Below are positions 20,132 to 32,039 of a stretch of DNA of 64,000 bases, one piece after another (the first letter of the stretch is position 1; each line of letters opens with the position of its first letter). A program made the translations under genes and the position numbers. The stretch is from Tremella fuciformis (taxonomy: Eukaryota > Basidiomycota > Tremellomycetes > Tremellales > Tremellaceae): positions 186,001 to 250,000 of the forward strand of contig CP136498.1 of the NCBI GenBank assembly GCA_032768795.1, read 5' to 3'. The notes below the pieces were generated by a model. It searched no databases and was not told where the DNA came from. It saw only the letters and a program-made list of their open reading frames with translations.

Positions 20132-22945
20132 CTACCCCAGGATCGTTCTCACAATTTCTATCATGTTGTAATTCGCCTCTGCAGAAGCACCATCTGCGCA
20201 TTCTGCTACAGATCTTACCCCTTGTCCCTTCGATAACGAGTACAGCCGGCACATGACGTCGAAGGGATCATGCAATGTCCTCACAATCACCTTTGAGTCA
20301 TTCTCCCGCAAACCGTGAAGGCCATTCAACTCTCTGATATCACTTTGTGCAAGAACACAATCCTCTTGCTCTCGCGGACGGGAAACGGTCGTCTGTTCCA
20401 GGGCAGTTGGAGTACTACGAACGGCATTGACGTTTGCCGAGTACGCTGTGTTGTGCTCAGGCATGATCTGCTGGAACACGCTCTGAGTTCGGCGCGTCAG
20501 CGGACCATCAATCGAATTATCTGGTATCCCAAGCCCAGGCAAAGGCAGGAGGAGAAAGTGGCACGGTACTCACTTGCCAGGCTTGCGCTAAGCACCGCTC
20601 GTCATCGGCTTCCTCAACAATGGAGTACACTCCAGTGACAGCATCCGCCGCTTTCTGTTGCCGGTTCCGAAAACCAAGGCACATTCCGGTCCGATCCGCG
20701 ACATCGGAGCTGAAGCCGCATATGAACACCCCCCGCCAAGTCGCCGTATCCCATGCGTTATCCGTCGTCGGGAAAAGGCGAACGTGTATGCTATCCGAAA
20801 GATCGGGCGCAGCTGACGCAGAAGTTGGGTATATAGGCCTGAGAACAAAAGTTTTCTGCTGGTCAAACATTGCCCGGCCCGGGAGAGCATGCGCCTCCGT
20901 ATCATGTTCGCGTTCTCAGAGAAGAGACTCGCCATTCTACCCTCACCAACCCACATGGTGGAGTGCTCCGTTTCCTGCCGACACAGTTGAGATAGCAGCC
21001 GAAAGAATATTGCCCGACTTGTCAGATGCTTTTCGGCAAGTGCTCTCGCTCTCGTGGGAGGACAGGGGATCACCAATCCCGCTGTATTCACGGGAATGGA
21101 TAGCAGCTCGGCGAGCAATGGCCGGATATCCTTCAACCACGTTGAATCGGTGGGAAGAGAGTTTGATCTCAATGAGCTCGGATCGGTTTGGGCCATTGAC
21201 TGGCGTGTCTCGGATAGAGCCATCCCCGCGTCGTCGTCAATGTTGTCCTCCAGGACGAGACTGACTTTTACATTGCCGCTGCGTACACCCGCGAGCGGAT
21301 TAGGTTCGGCTCGACCAGGTCGAAGCTTTGCCTGCATCGACGCCGGGAGTCGTGAGGACAATAGTGGGCGGTAAACTCTCCACAGTTCGGCAACTGACAT
21401 GGGCATGCGCTTTGACGATGTCGTTACCGCCGGCTCAGGCCCACGCACAAGCGCTGGATCGCGAGCGTCGACCACTTTATCAGCCTCCAGGGAATGGGTC
21501 AACGAGGATGGGAGAGCAGCGAAGCTTCGAGCGGCAGTTGTGGCGGACGGCGGTAAGAGACTTTCGGGGACTTTCCTCTCCTTCTGCAAGCGATTCTCGC
21601 AGTAGCGGTGGAAAGAGTCTATTGTATACTTTGGGTCGGACCGATAAGGCCATTCGTGCGCGAAGGCGACGATGCGGTCGAACATGCCCTGGTCTTTCGG
21701 TCGTACCTCTTGCCGAGATCGGCGGCGCTTTGTGGGTCTCGACATCATCTGACTATCTTCTTCTCGTTGTCTCTGTCTCCACCCTACCGAGATGTCGAGA
21801 GTGCACCCTGCTTCGATGCAGGCCAGCACCCAAGCTTGGGTTACAACGAGCTGGTACGGCAAAAGACCGGGGATGGTCTCGTTGGGCTTGAAGGCATCCC
21901 GTAACAAAGCGGGGCCAGTGGGATCATAGTGGTGGTTGAGAGGCTCATTCGCGTCGATGGTAAATGGCATATGCAGCCGAGAATCCTCTGGGCCGATCAC
22001 AAAGGCTATCGCCATCCGTGACTCGACATCAACGACGTTTTCGTCCACTATCTGTCCTCCGTTTTGCTGTTACGTCAATGATCGATCTCGGGGCCCGCAT
22101 GGGACCATGCTCTCCTTCCTCCATTCAGCCTTCACCTGCCCGCATTCGGCGCTGTCCACTGGTCCACTCCAAGAAGCAGATTGAGGAGACTCTCTCTCGT
22201 GTTCTTGAAGGTGGCAGGAACGGCAAAGAAAGGGACGAGATTGAATGGATGGAATCAGGCCGCTGCTCAGATTGGAAAACCACTCACGATAATGGCATCC
22301 ACTCCTGCCTTGACGTGATAACAAAGCTCGTCGGCCACACTGGCAACTGGCCAAAAGCGCAAGCCATGGAAAACGCCAGTGTCGACCATGACGGGGAGTA
22401 AGAAGAACGAAGGAACAAAGAAGGTTCAACATTAGATAGAACTCGGGTGGCCATAGCGGGGGGGAAAAAAAAAACCCTCGGACAAACTGAGAAAACTGAT
22501 CACGTGGCTGCGATCTCGAAAGCCTCTCTTTAGTCCGTCCGGTCCACGCATCAGCTGCGCTAGCGGTGAGGTGCGCCTTCCAAGACTCATTTTCAATATA
22601 CGGGTAGCGGTTACAGACGGCTGCAAGAAAGTATGTTGTGGAGGCCGATGAGGTCGGTCGGACCAAGGTCAACTGCTCAAGTCGCATACCCAATGAGGCC
22701 GGGCGGATGTCCAAAATGTTCTTAATTTGTGAGATCCGCACCGCCCACACATGGGAGGTGAGAACTCTTAGATTCGTCTTCTTCACCCTAGTCAGTCGAT
22801 CGAGGTTGGCTGTCGACTTGCTTTGTGGCGCCCACAAAGCAAGTCGACAGCCCTCAACGTGAAGTCGAGTGGCTACCTCCTTCCAATAAGTAAGTGCCCA
22901 TGCTGGTCCCCATAACTTGACATCCGTAATTGTCACCGAGCTCAT
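20132..22945 (-). CDS. Orphan multi-exon gene, 5' exon borders approximate
   Basis: The preferred start is the ATG at 22945 (MSSVTITDVKLWGPAW), because an upstream ATG at 22999 lies inside a tandem repeat. Exon 1 runs to about 22,500. A short exon around 22,330 encodes VADELCYHVKAGVDAII. A long exon from 22,066 encodes VDENVVDVESRMAIAFVIGP and a basic bipartite stretch (RPTKRRRSRQEVRPK). An exon ending at 20,574 before GTGAGT encodes MFDQQKTFVLRPIYP and CGFSSDVADRTGMCLGFRN. The last exon is 20,525-20,132. The exon 1 donor and the junction near 20,900 are not settled. The KRRRSR cluster suggests a nuclear protein. No family is recognised. Confidence 0.5.
22808..22852. repeat. Palindrome, 21-bp arms with 3-bp centre
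   Basis: Arms GGCTGTCGACTTGCTTTGTGG and its exact reverse complement are separated by CGC. It lies within the first exon of the 20.1-22.9 kb gene and would form a strong hairpin in DNA or mRNA. Confidence 0.85.
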
Positions 22946-22998
22946 AGTGCGTCGATGACAATGTTTATTGTCGATGACAATGTTCATTGTCGATGACA
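22946..22998. promoter_or_regulatory. Tandem 19-bp repeat with dyad core between divergent genes
   Basis: TCGATGACAATGTTTATTG is repeated about 2.5 times. Each unit boundary gives ATTGTC-GAT-GACAAT, whose arms are exact inverted repeats. It sits between the divergent genes starting at 22945 (-) and 23217 (+), so it may bind a dimeric regulator. This function is inference. Confidence 0.4.
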
Positions 22999-23216
22999 TT
23001 TGTAAACACGGAGCACGACGGTGAATGCCGATCGTTGCAAGCTGCGGGAGTCATTTTACGTAAGTTTGTTCATGAGGCCAGCGTGAAAGTATTTGGTAGG
23101 CTTGCCAGGACAAGCCTCCAGTATCAAATTAGGCCCCTACTCGTGGACCTGGGCCGTTGCAAAGTTTCGCTCACTGTATAACTGAAGCGACTCCAGGTCG
23201 CTCGCTGCCTCTCAAC

Positions 23217-24977
23217 ATGGGAGGTCGAAGGCGCGCACGACGGCAAACGTCCATCTCGCCATCTTCTTCAGATTCTGACACGCAAGCGAGCCGAAATCGG
23301 CCTAAAAAACCTCGACCCGCCTTCCAGCCGACCCGTCCGAGCCGGCTCACACTCACTAGGCGGTTGTCGAACAGTGTTCGAGGCATGGATCACTCCTCGC
23401 TGAGCCTACCTAGTTCTACTGTGCCGGAAGTATTAGAGGCAGGAGACAACGGTCAGTCAACATCCGTTGATTTTCGATTGGGTATCATACGTAAAGAAAG
23501 GATGATTCTGTCTGGCCAGAAAGTTTCCTTTCCGCTCTCAAATATCATACCGAACGTCCTTCTGACCATCTTGCATCCTCCACCTTGGTGGTGTCGGATA
23601 CCGATCACTCAATCCGAGGCTGAATTTCAGTGGAATTAGCTCGCAGAGCTCCCGTCACAAAAATGATGCGTCCACCACACTGCGACCCAGAACACGTCAG
23701 ACAGGCGATCAGTGAAGTGAGCCATGATCCTCCCACACGCAATTGAGAGGGATAGCTTCCAGCCCAGACGTCCCAGTATTTGCCTCTCCTTGCCCTTCGC
23801 CATTCAACGCAGGTCGAGGATGGCCTAATCGCCCGACGCGATTTCGACTTGGAAAATGTCCTTCTCCCGGATCCGCGATCTGGCGACGCTGAGAACGTGA
23901 GCGCGTTCCCCCAAATCAAGCCGCGCCCTCCAGCTTCATCATGAATGTTGCATTGACTTTTGCTCGAGATAAGTGGGAGTGAACGGCATCATCGAGGCGT
24001 GCTGGAGGCTTCTGTGAGCAAGGAACGCTGACGCCTGCAGCACAACTACAATGACAATGATGACAATGTCCATGATGACTTGAGACCATCATCGCTCACC
24101 CGGCCTCCTGAGCCACGCGGATCAGTCGCGTCTGAGGTCATTCGAGGCAGCGTCGGGAACGGCCCAAGAGAGTCATTTGCGGAGCCTCAACTCCCTGCTC
24201 AGCCGCATCCAGCCGCGTCGTCCATCGATATGACACCCCTCTCATCGTCGGATCGAAAAGAGCGACAGGTGACTCTGCTCAGAACATTCGCCCATGCTCT
24301 CGACAGGCTGCTGTGCGACTACGGACAGGCTGTTGAGAAATTGACAGGAGGAAGTGGAGAGACTGTAGAGGCAATACGGCGTCCTCAATGGCTGCTGGAC
24401 GCGTTCGAGCGAAGGAGGCGGGCGAGGGCATTCGAGGGACTCGAACCCGAGGCGGAAGAAGGCTCGAAAGCTCAAGCGGTACACCAACGCCTCGTCCGCT
24501 CCTGGAATGAGATCACGAGCATCAAGCAAGACATTCTAGTCGAGCTCAACGGTGATTTTCATGCCTCTCTCTTGACCTTTGGTATTTCTGTTTCCCGTTA
24601 GGGCGATTAGCTGATCAAGCACAGATTTGCGTTGTCGACGGGGCGCGTTTCACTCAAACGGCGGATTGTTTCTGGATCTGCCCTTGGCTTTCTTCCGCCA
24701 CGTTCAGTCGAGGATGAGACCAAGTCAGATCATATCCTTGATCACAGCGGTAGCCGACCCTCAGTTGGTCTGGTTGGTCGCCTCAGACCATCAAGCCAAG
24801 GTCGGCGAGGCGTTACAACTACTAGGGCGGCTCGCCGCGGAGAGCGACAAATGGGATCCGGACGTGACTATGACTCTGTCCGCTCGTCAAAGAGTCATGG
24901 ATGACCTCTTTGGACCAACGGGCCACGAGTGGTATGGAAAACTTCGAGGCAGGGGTAGCCTGGATGTGAGGGAGTAG
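23217..24977 (+). CDS. Orphan five-exon gene, 422 residues
   Basis: Exons are 23217-23451, 23631-23716, 23813-23896, 24041-24551 and 24625-24977. Donors are GTCAGT, GTGAGC, GTGAGC and GTGATT, all acceptors are AG, and phases agree throughout, giving one open frame. The N-terminus is basic and Ser-rich (MGGRRRARRQTSIS, RPKKPRP), resembling a nuclear localisation region. The middle contains VEDGLIARRDFDLENVLL and an Asn/Asp-rich patch. The C-terminal half is predicted mostly helical (LLRTFAHALDRLLCDYGQ; ISLITAVADPQLVWLVASDH). No known domain was recognised. It is transcribed away from the 20.1-22.9 kb gene across ~270 bp, so the two may share a promoter. Confidence 0.7.
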
Positions 24978-25899
24978 AATAGGAAGAGCATTGCTTTCTC
25001 CTCATTTGAATCAACACCAAGTCATGGATTGATACACAACGATGAGAGCGATGCATTCATCCATCTCTGCAGCTAAGTATATACGAACCATCGCTGTGCA
25101 CGACTGCTCGCTCATGGTCTTATTATCCTGCACCGCATCCCGCCCAAAGAGGCAATTCTGGCCCTATGAGGCGTCCTCGGGGCCTATCATTCAACACGTA
25201 AGCGGTGTCGATCGATCTGGTCAATCATATACGCAATGAGAGTGTTTTGCTTTCGCTCACATGGCCGGATCTACATATATAACGCTCCCAAACGGGATCG
25301 CCCTAATGTTCTCTCAGGGTTACTACTCTCACCATCTCAGGCGTTTTCGAGGGAAATTATTCAACAAACCGCCTCGAAGGCGGCTTAGCTGAAGCCTGCA
25401 TCTTCAGGACAAACCCGGTCGACCTTCGCACCATCATAAGAATATTTGAGGCTATCGGTGAACTTGCTGACGGCGACATCACGCTGATGGAGGAAGCTGA
25501 GATCGCCTTTTTGGCTCATTCCTCGCTCCCCAGTGATACCATTGGTGCCGATCGGCAGCTCTGTCCCTCCCGGGTCCTCTCCAGCCGCATGTCTCTGCAG
25601 CCGACGATACACAGCGTCGTGGTGAGTGACCACGATGTCGGCATCTCGGCCTCTGGTAGCGGTTACGTAAAGCAGCTTGACTTCGCCTCTGTCATGCAGG
25701 TCTCTTTGGGTCACTGCTCGTCGTCTGATTGCCATTCGTGGCCGTTTCTCGGACGCCGCCTGTCCCCAGCGCGTCGTACCGATCTTCATGAGCTGGCGCT
25801 TCATTCGTGAGTCCTCGGCGGCGATGTTGCCTAGCGCGGTCATTCTCAGGCGGACGCTACACAAGGCACGTTGGTTTTATCCTCTCTTGCTCAACTGAA
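24978..25899. other. No clear gene
   Basis: Short frames only. A TATATATA-like stretch near 25,275 and a GCCTCGAAGGCGGC repeat at ~25,370 may belong to the left end of the decayed retrotransposon that follows. Confidence 0.35.
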
Positions 25900-27400
25900 G
25901 CATTCTATCTTCGGTCTGCAGGGTGCGCCGTCCCCCATGATCTCTGCCTGCCACCCGCCGATTAGCAGCCTCGGCAACGAACACATCCCGACTCTGCGAG
26001 TCGGCACGACATACACGTTTCGCACTGTGAGGCGTTGTCCTCAGGTGAGCGTTTTCTCGACCTCCCCGATCTCGCCGGCCGCTTCGGGAAAGTTGGCTGG
26101 AGAACCCGAAACGCCGGGCGTCTCGAGTGTCCGCACAGTCGTGAGATTCCAGCCGTGCAGGGTCGCATGAGGAGTGGCACAGCGGTTTATCGCCCCCTCG
26201 GTCTCGACGACGTTTTCAATGGTCTCGGCGACCTAACCGACGGGGGCGGTCGGGACGACGGTCTTGCTCACTGCGCTTCGATTGCCGAGCAGGTCGGCCC
26301 ATTCGATGGTGCTGACGGGCAGTCCAACCCAGGCGTCTATGCTGGCGGCGGCACGCAGACCCGTCTCTATACCCAGCTTGCCTCATGTATATCGACACCC
26401 TTGCCTAGAAATTAGCGCTCTTGCTCCGCGCTCTCGACGACATCATCGGTGTCGCTCCGCTCCTCCCAAGGGACTCTTTGGAAGTCCCCTCGGTCTCCCC
26501 GAGTCGTACGCTGATGTTGCCCTGCAATCACGCGCCCAATGACCGATCTTTCCCGTCGCCGACACTCAACGTCCTTCCGTGCGTTGTGGTGACACTTCGC
26601 CTTGATAGCATGGTTTCCGTCGTTCCCGATCCAATCGGTCATATCGTCCTTGCGACCGAGTCGGCCTAGCTCGAGGACGCACCCTCTCTGCCGTGAATTT
26701 GGATAGGACAGCAGACCACGTCTGCTGAGTCTCGCTAGTTCGGCACGGATCAAGTTGAAGGGGGAGAGGGTTCAGGATCGTCGAGAGGAACCTCTATGCT
26801 CGATCGCCGTCGCTCAGGATATTGTGAAAGCGCTGTCTATCCGAGACGGCCTTTGAGAATGTCTCTATATGAGCGCCCAATGCCTCTGTAGAGGCGTCGC
26901 CTCGGAGGTCCTTGTCCGCAGCCTGGCCTGTCTAGTGCCATGAGACTACAGAAGTTCGACCGCGTGCATCTTATCGCAGTGGCGTCACATATTGACGGCA
27001 GGTAGGTGCTGGATGTCTAGGCGGACGGCCTGCAAGACAATCCCCTTCAACAAGCCTTGCTTGCGTCCTGCGTTCTCTTGATTCCCACCATTCTCCCTCC
27101 GCCTTAGTCTGGGCGCTGGGGACAACGCCGGCGTCATTCTCTGTCAGTGTGATCGAGGCAGGACGAGTTCGACGCTCGACGAATGCCACGCGCGCTGCCT
27201 CGTTCGAGATCCAGGCGCAAGTCAGCATTCCAGCAGTCTTCGAGCTGCAGCGCGATCTCGACAGCTGCTACACAGCAGCTCGCGTCGGCGCGTATGACAG
27301 GGGTATTGCGATAGCATCGGGGATCGAATGCATGTTCACTCGAATGCTCGACAGCTTGCGATAGAGGCATTCTTGAATGCTGACAGTAGGCTTTGCACAC
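25900..27400 (-). mobile_element. Decayed copia-like relic, copy 1 of a second family
   Basis: This region shares interrupted similarity with 43,900-45,400. Examples are a stretch with GATTGCCGAGCAG followed by CCCATTCGA, and a stretch with GTGCATCTTATCGCAG followed by GGCGGACGG. The parallel region in copy 3 carries gag-like and zinc-knuckle-like frames on the - strand. No open frame survives here. Confidence 0.45.
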
Positions 27401-27704
27401 ACCGCAGTGCTACGGTCTCTGCAACGGGAACAGCGACAGTCCGATGGCTATCAGAGCGTACCGGCCGACGGCGACGGCTCGAGCGATCTTCAGCAAGCTC
27501 TCGAAATCTCGGGATGTTTCTTGGGACTTTTGAGATGTTACGCAATGGGAATGTATTGAATTCGCCAATCGGGGGCCGAATCTACTTATATACGCCACTG
27601 AAACACAGTACAGATAGCTCCCTCCCCGCATTTCTGCTCCTCCAAAGTCTACATAAACCGTCCTGGAAAATCCCTATATCGGTCCTGGTCCTACACCACG
27701 ACAT

Positions 27705-27977
27705 ATGTCCTCGAGGCAACGAAAGAGGTCAGATGCCCATTCTTCTTCCGCCGCCGACGAATGGGCCTGGGAGCTAGAACCCAGAACGAATTCCTTGTGT
27801 GCCAACCTCTCAGTGCTTCCCGGGAACGTGAGAAAAGGCGGACAAGTCGACCTGCTCGTGTCAAATCACAATCTCACAGCACGATTGGTTAGGAAAGCTC
27901 TTACTTTGTGGCCGTCCCCGTGTGTCCCGCCTGACAGCCTCGAGCCTTCGAATGGACAGGGACGGACTCCGGTTTGA
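27705..27977 (+). CDS. Small ORF, 90 residues, doubtful
   Basis: The frame starts at an ATG with MSSRQRKRSDAHSSSAADEW, a basic Ser-rich start similar in style to the gene at 23,217. It has no recognisable domain. It could be a first exon or chance. Confidence 0.25.
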   Translation: MSSRQRKRSDAHSSSAADEWAWELEPRTNSLCANLSVLPGNVRKGGQVDLLVSNHNLTARLVRKALTLWPSPCVPPDSLEPSNGQGRTPV

Positions 27978-28077
27978 GGCCTGTTCGGGCAGTCATGGCT
28001 CGGTCAAATAGTAACGAGGGCATTGATCTGGTCAAGGAAGGGTCTCAGCTTATTATCGCCTTAGGGTCGTACCAGAT

Positions 28078-28741
28078 TTACCTGATGCGCTTCAAGATCC
28101 GACTCTTTCCCTGACCCATTCTCAGCTCCGATTTGTCGTCCACCATGACCTGCTCTCGCACCACTCTCTCGCTGGAGCGGCGCATGGGAGTAGAGACAAT
28201 GGACCAGTCATCGCAGGTAGAGTCATCCTGGTTGACCACCTGGCTTTCAGACTGAGCAGAGTCGTCGCGTATTGTCGCAACAGCGCCGACTGGGGAAGGA
28301 TTGGATATCCAGTTGGAAAGCTCGTTGTCGACAGCATCCATGCCGACGTCGAGACTTTCGTCACAAGGAAGATCGGAGTGAGGCGAGTGGACCACTGGTC
28401 CGGTCAGTGATCGTCTCTCCCTGTAAGACGTAAATGACGAGGACCGGAATCAAGGATAGACAGCGAGTAAGAGCCACGATAAGGGAGACTCCGATCTGCA
28501 TAGGACAATCTGAAAAGAGAGCAGAGAAGGGGAGAGTGTGACATAGAGCGCGTACGCGCAAGAGAGAGACAGAGATAAACAGAGAGAGTGGGGAGGGGGT
28601 CGTTCGATTTTGCATTGCGTGGCTTAACGCACCGTCAGATCCAGGCTTTCTGCTTTGTCGCTCGAGCTCCTCAAGATGGGTTTCAATTTCTTCCGCTTCG
28701 AGAGTCCATTCTTCCCGAATGGGATCGAGCGATTCCCGCAT
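28078..28741 (-). CDS. Small acidic helical protein gene, two exons
   Basis: On the - strand an ATG at 28741 opens MRESLDPIREEWTLEAEEIE and ETHLEELERQSRK, a strongly charged helix that could form a coiled coil. The frame ends at a GTGCGT donor at 28632. A second exon ending at 28078 encodes PHSDLPCDESLDVGMDAVDN and a Ser/Asp-rich tail. The joining acceptor near 28,420 does not fit the phase cleanly, so the model is provisional. The gene diverges from the kinesin-like gene starting at 29004. Confidence 0.4.
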
Positions 28742-28918
28742 GATCACAAGGCTGCAGTAAGTGAAAGACGAATATAGAGACAGAGAGACAGAGAGCTAGA
28801 GGAAGTGAGAGCAGATGAGACATCACGTGCAAAGTTTCGGCTCTGTTGAGTTATCGAAACTCCGAAACTCCGAAAACTCTTGACACGAAACTGCTCATTC
28901 TTTCCTTTTCTCCATCCG

Positions 28919-28986
28919 TCTCTCTCTCTCTCTCCGTCTCTCTCTCTCTCTCCCTCCTTCGCTCTTTCTCTCTCTCTCTTTTTCGC
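28919..28986. repeat. TC-rich microsatellite upstream of the kinesin-like gene
   Basis: Runs of (TC)n interrupted by CCGTC and CCTCCTTCG lie 18-85 bp before the ATG at 29004. Pyrimidine tracts are common in fungal promoters, so it may be part of the core promoter. Confidence 0.7.
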
Positions 28987-29003
28987 TCTCGTCCATTCGA
29001 AGC

Positions 29004-31219
29004 ATGTGGCGTCCTGCGTCAGCTGCTTCTGTAATAGGTCGCAAACCATCTTCACAAAATGCGGATCATGGTGGGCCGGGTGTTCCGACTGACCAAAACT
29101 GGCAAACTTTGCCGCACTACCTTAACCCAGGGGCTTGTTGGGTTGGAATGTCAGTGACCTCGTACCGTGTTCTCCTCACTGATCCCGCCCAAACAGTATC
29201 CGAGACTACAGTATGCAAGAACGTCGCGCCATGACGTTCCTTAAGGACGAGGTGGTCCCCTCCGTCCTTCCACCAAACAAGCCACGCCTCTTGCTCAACA
29301 GCGGCAGGTCCCTTCAACTAGGTTAGATGATTCTCGAGAATTCCACTCTTCCCCCACCCTCGTTCCCTTCCCGGCCAGACCTCCTTCTCACCCAAATGTC
29401 AACACACGGACATGCAGATCGTACCACGCTCTGGAGCAGAGCTGACACTCAGACGCGATCTACACCAAGCCTCAGGACTGGTCTGAAGTCTACCGCGACA
29501 TGCTGCGCCCGTCTATCGAAAGTAAGACTGCTTATCACTCGTCTGACGAGGGCGCGAGCTGATTAAATCGACTCCCTCGCAGGTCCAGGTTGGCAGAACA
29601 GCCTCGTCGCTATCGCTCTCGGACCTGTGGAAGGTGGCAAAACCTCTTTTATTTCCGGACTCGGACGTGTCCACGATCTCGTTCCGACATGTACGGGACA
29701 ACGACAGCGCATTTCTGCTCACACGCAAAACGACTTGGACTTCGGAGTACTGCATCGTGTCCTCGCACAGATCTCTCCCGACGTCCAGAACAGCAAAGTG
29801 CATTGCGCTATCAGTGCATACCGAATCTCCAAAGCCAATAACGCCAGACTGAGCAGCACAACAGAGGAAATCTTCGACCTCCTCTCGAACTCCCGGATCC
29901 GTTTGCTCACTCGGAAGCAGGGCGCTGCAGAGTTCGTCCTTACTGGCGTGGAATATCTGCGCTTCATGGGATTGTCGGAGATGCAGACTGTTCTTGAGCG
30001 GATCAAGGGGAACAGAGGAGCGGGACCAAGCGATTTAGTGATTGTCATTGTGCGTCGCCCGTCTCTCCTCTGCTACCCTCGCGCGAATGTTCGGACAACA
30101 GGCCGGCGGCTCATACAGCAGAGACTCTATCACGGCAAAAAACCCCAGAATGCGGCCAACCCCAAGGACTGGCTTACGACTGAGGTCTCGCAACTAGTAT
30201 TCGTCGGTGAATATGTCCTGCTGCATCACGTGCAAAATCCTGACCATGCAGAACTGGGGCGCGCAAACTCGACTGCCGATCTACTGGACTTTGAGCAACA
30301 TGCCCCACTCGGTGGTCAGCCGGCATCCAAAGCTCTGTCAGTCCGATTGCCGTTCCTACGTGTACAGTTCCGGCTGACGAGGGTCAGGCTAAAAATTCTC
30401 ATGTCTTATCAAGCCGCCCGTCATGTCCGGTTCCTGTGCACCTCCCCGACAGAGGCGGATGGCAATGCTTTACGAGGACTCATGATTCGCCTTCCGTTGG
30501 CGAAAAAGTCACACCGGGCGCAACAGTCTCCCGAGCCTAGCGCCCAGCGGAGACAATCAGCCTCCGTCCAGGGTGTCCGATCCCTCATTCCCCGTCCCGT
30601 GTCGAGTCAGGCTTCCTATTTCGCCCCACGCGTTCAGCAACAACAGCAACTGCAGCTGGCTCAAGAGCAGCAGGCGTTAAGCGAAGCCGCAGCCAAGAAG
30701 GAATGGTCGCGGCCTGTCTTTACCCCGGTTCCGCCCACGTTCTTCCGGTCCAACCAATCAGTACACGACGATAGCCTCACCCCGACATCCGGCTGGTCCT
30801 CGTATCCGGTCTCATCCACTCCTAGCCCTGTTGAGGGCCAATCGCTACCCTCATTCGTCCTCGGTGTTACTACAGCGGATTCCACCTCTGCTCCCGTACC
30901 CCTCTCTCACAGCTCAAGCGAAGTCGGCAAGCTCTCCCGTCAAGTCAGCGAGCTGCAGAGTGCGGTTGGCCAACTTGCCGACCGCGTACAGGCGATGGAA
31001 TCGAACCTCGAAAGGGCCAACTCTTGGGCCCAAGCACTATCTTCCACGCCTAGCCACGCCTCGACTCAAGGGATGGATCAACCGGCCTTCTCCCCGAATG
31101 CTGCTGGCTCTCCAGGCCCAGCCGTTGCGGTGGAGACGCATTCGCCAGGCGGAGAAGGCAACAAAACCGGCCTACATCTCGGCCGCCGCCCGTCCATGAA
31201 TTTCTCCGGCTCCTGGTGA
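29004..31219 (+). CDS. Divergent kinesin-like motor protein, 658 residues
   Basis: Exons are 29004-29149, 29197-29321, 29453-29521 and 29583-31219, with agreeing phases. DAIYTKPQDWSEVYRDMLRP matches the kinesin segment before the P-loop. NSLVAIALGPVEGGKTSFIS contains a Walker A motif (GPVEGGKT, residues 127-134) where kinesins have GQTGSGKT. The following SKVHCAISAYRISKA and EEIFDLL match the kinesin EIYNE and DLL strand region. SQLVFVGEYV (316-325) lies where DLAGSE (switch II) should be, and no NxxSSRSH (switch I) is found near 258-265. LPFLRVQFRLTRVRL (369-383) aligns with PYRDSKLTRLL. A Pro/Gln-rich linker follows, then a predicted coiled coil near 570-605 and a short tail. It probably binds nucleotide but may not hydrolyse it. 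It could bind microtubules as a pseudo-motor, which is inference. Confidence 0.7.
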
Positions 31220-32039
31220 TGGCCCTTCAGTCTGAGTTGAACACCGGCCTTCCTCGACCACCTTGTTCCTCGCAAGAGATCTGATAATACCATTCCCAGA
31301 TGATTCCGAAACTCGCTCATTATTTGCCAAGCCGATCCAGCACGCTCTACCTGCCCTTCCTCCCCAAAATCCTAACAGAAGTCGCCTTCTCATCAGCTAG
31401 TGTAGAGCCACGTACATGTACTTAATCAACTCTGTCTATGCTCATGCCTTGCAGTCATCTCATGCATATAGCGGCCGCCACTCGTGTCCCGTCCGCACCA
31501 ACATATCCTCTATTGCGGTACTCCAGACTACTCGTGATCATAAGGTAAGGCGCTGCGGGGCCATGTCGATATCCGCGCAGTGGGAGGACTCGAGTCATGT
31601 GTGGCTGTGCTTTCTCACTTGCGCCCAATTAGGTGCAAGCGGCCAGCCTCAGCCAGCTCTAACGCAAGAGCAGAGCATGAGGCGACTCTCTGCCTTTTCA
31701 TCACAGGGTATCTTGAGAGCTTGTCGACGTCCTCTGAATACTCGAGCAGTCGGAGCGGACCACTATGCGCATGCAATCCTCCCACAAGCCGCCTACTCAC
31801 GCAGGCCCGAGACCCAACGCTTCAGACTCTCGAGGCATGAGCAGCAGCCGGGAGGATTTGGCAAGGAGACTGGCCAATGAGTGACTGACGTACGGTAGCC
31901 TTATCTCGCCCGCGTCGATGAGCGCTCGGTTCAAGGCAAGGTATGTCGATGTCTCTTGTGCAAAGATGCATATAGGGCTCTCCGGCGCGTCGCATTTGAC
32001 TGTCTCAGCAGAGCGGCTTGGCCGCGATTCCCCCGTGTC
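31220..32039. other. No clear gene
   Basis: Frames here lack motifs. Part may be the 3' end of the copia relic to the right. Confidence 0.35.

Noticed and set aside
21328..21891. A plus-strand frame of 187 codons
   Set aside because: It overlaps the long minus-strand exon, which has better context and coding character.
30042..30110. A possible 52-nt intron (GTGCGT...AACAG) in the kinesin-like gene
   Set aside because: Removing it shifts the frame to an early stop, while reading through keeps kinesin-like similarity downstream.
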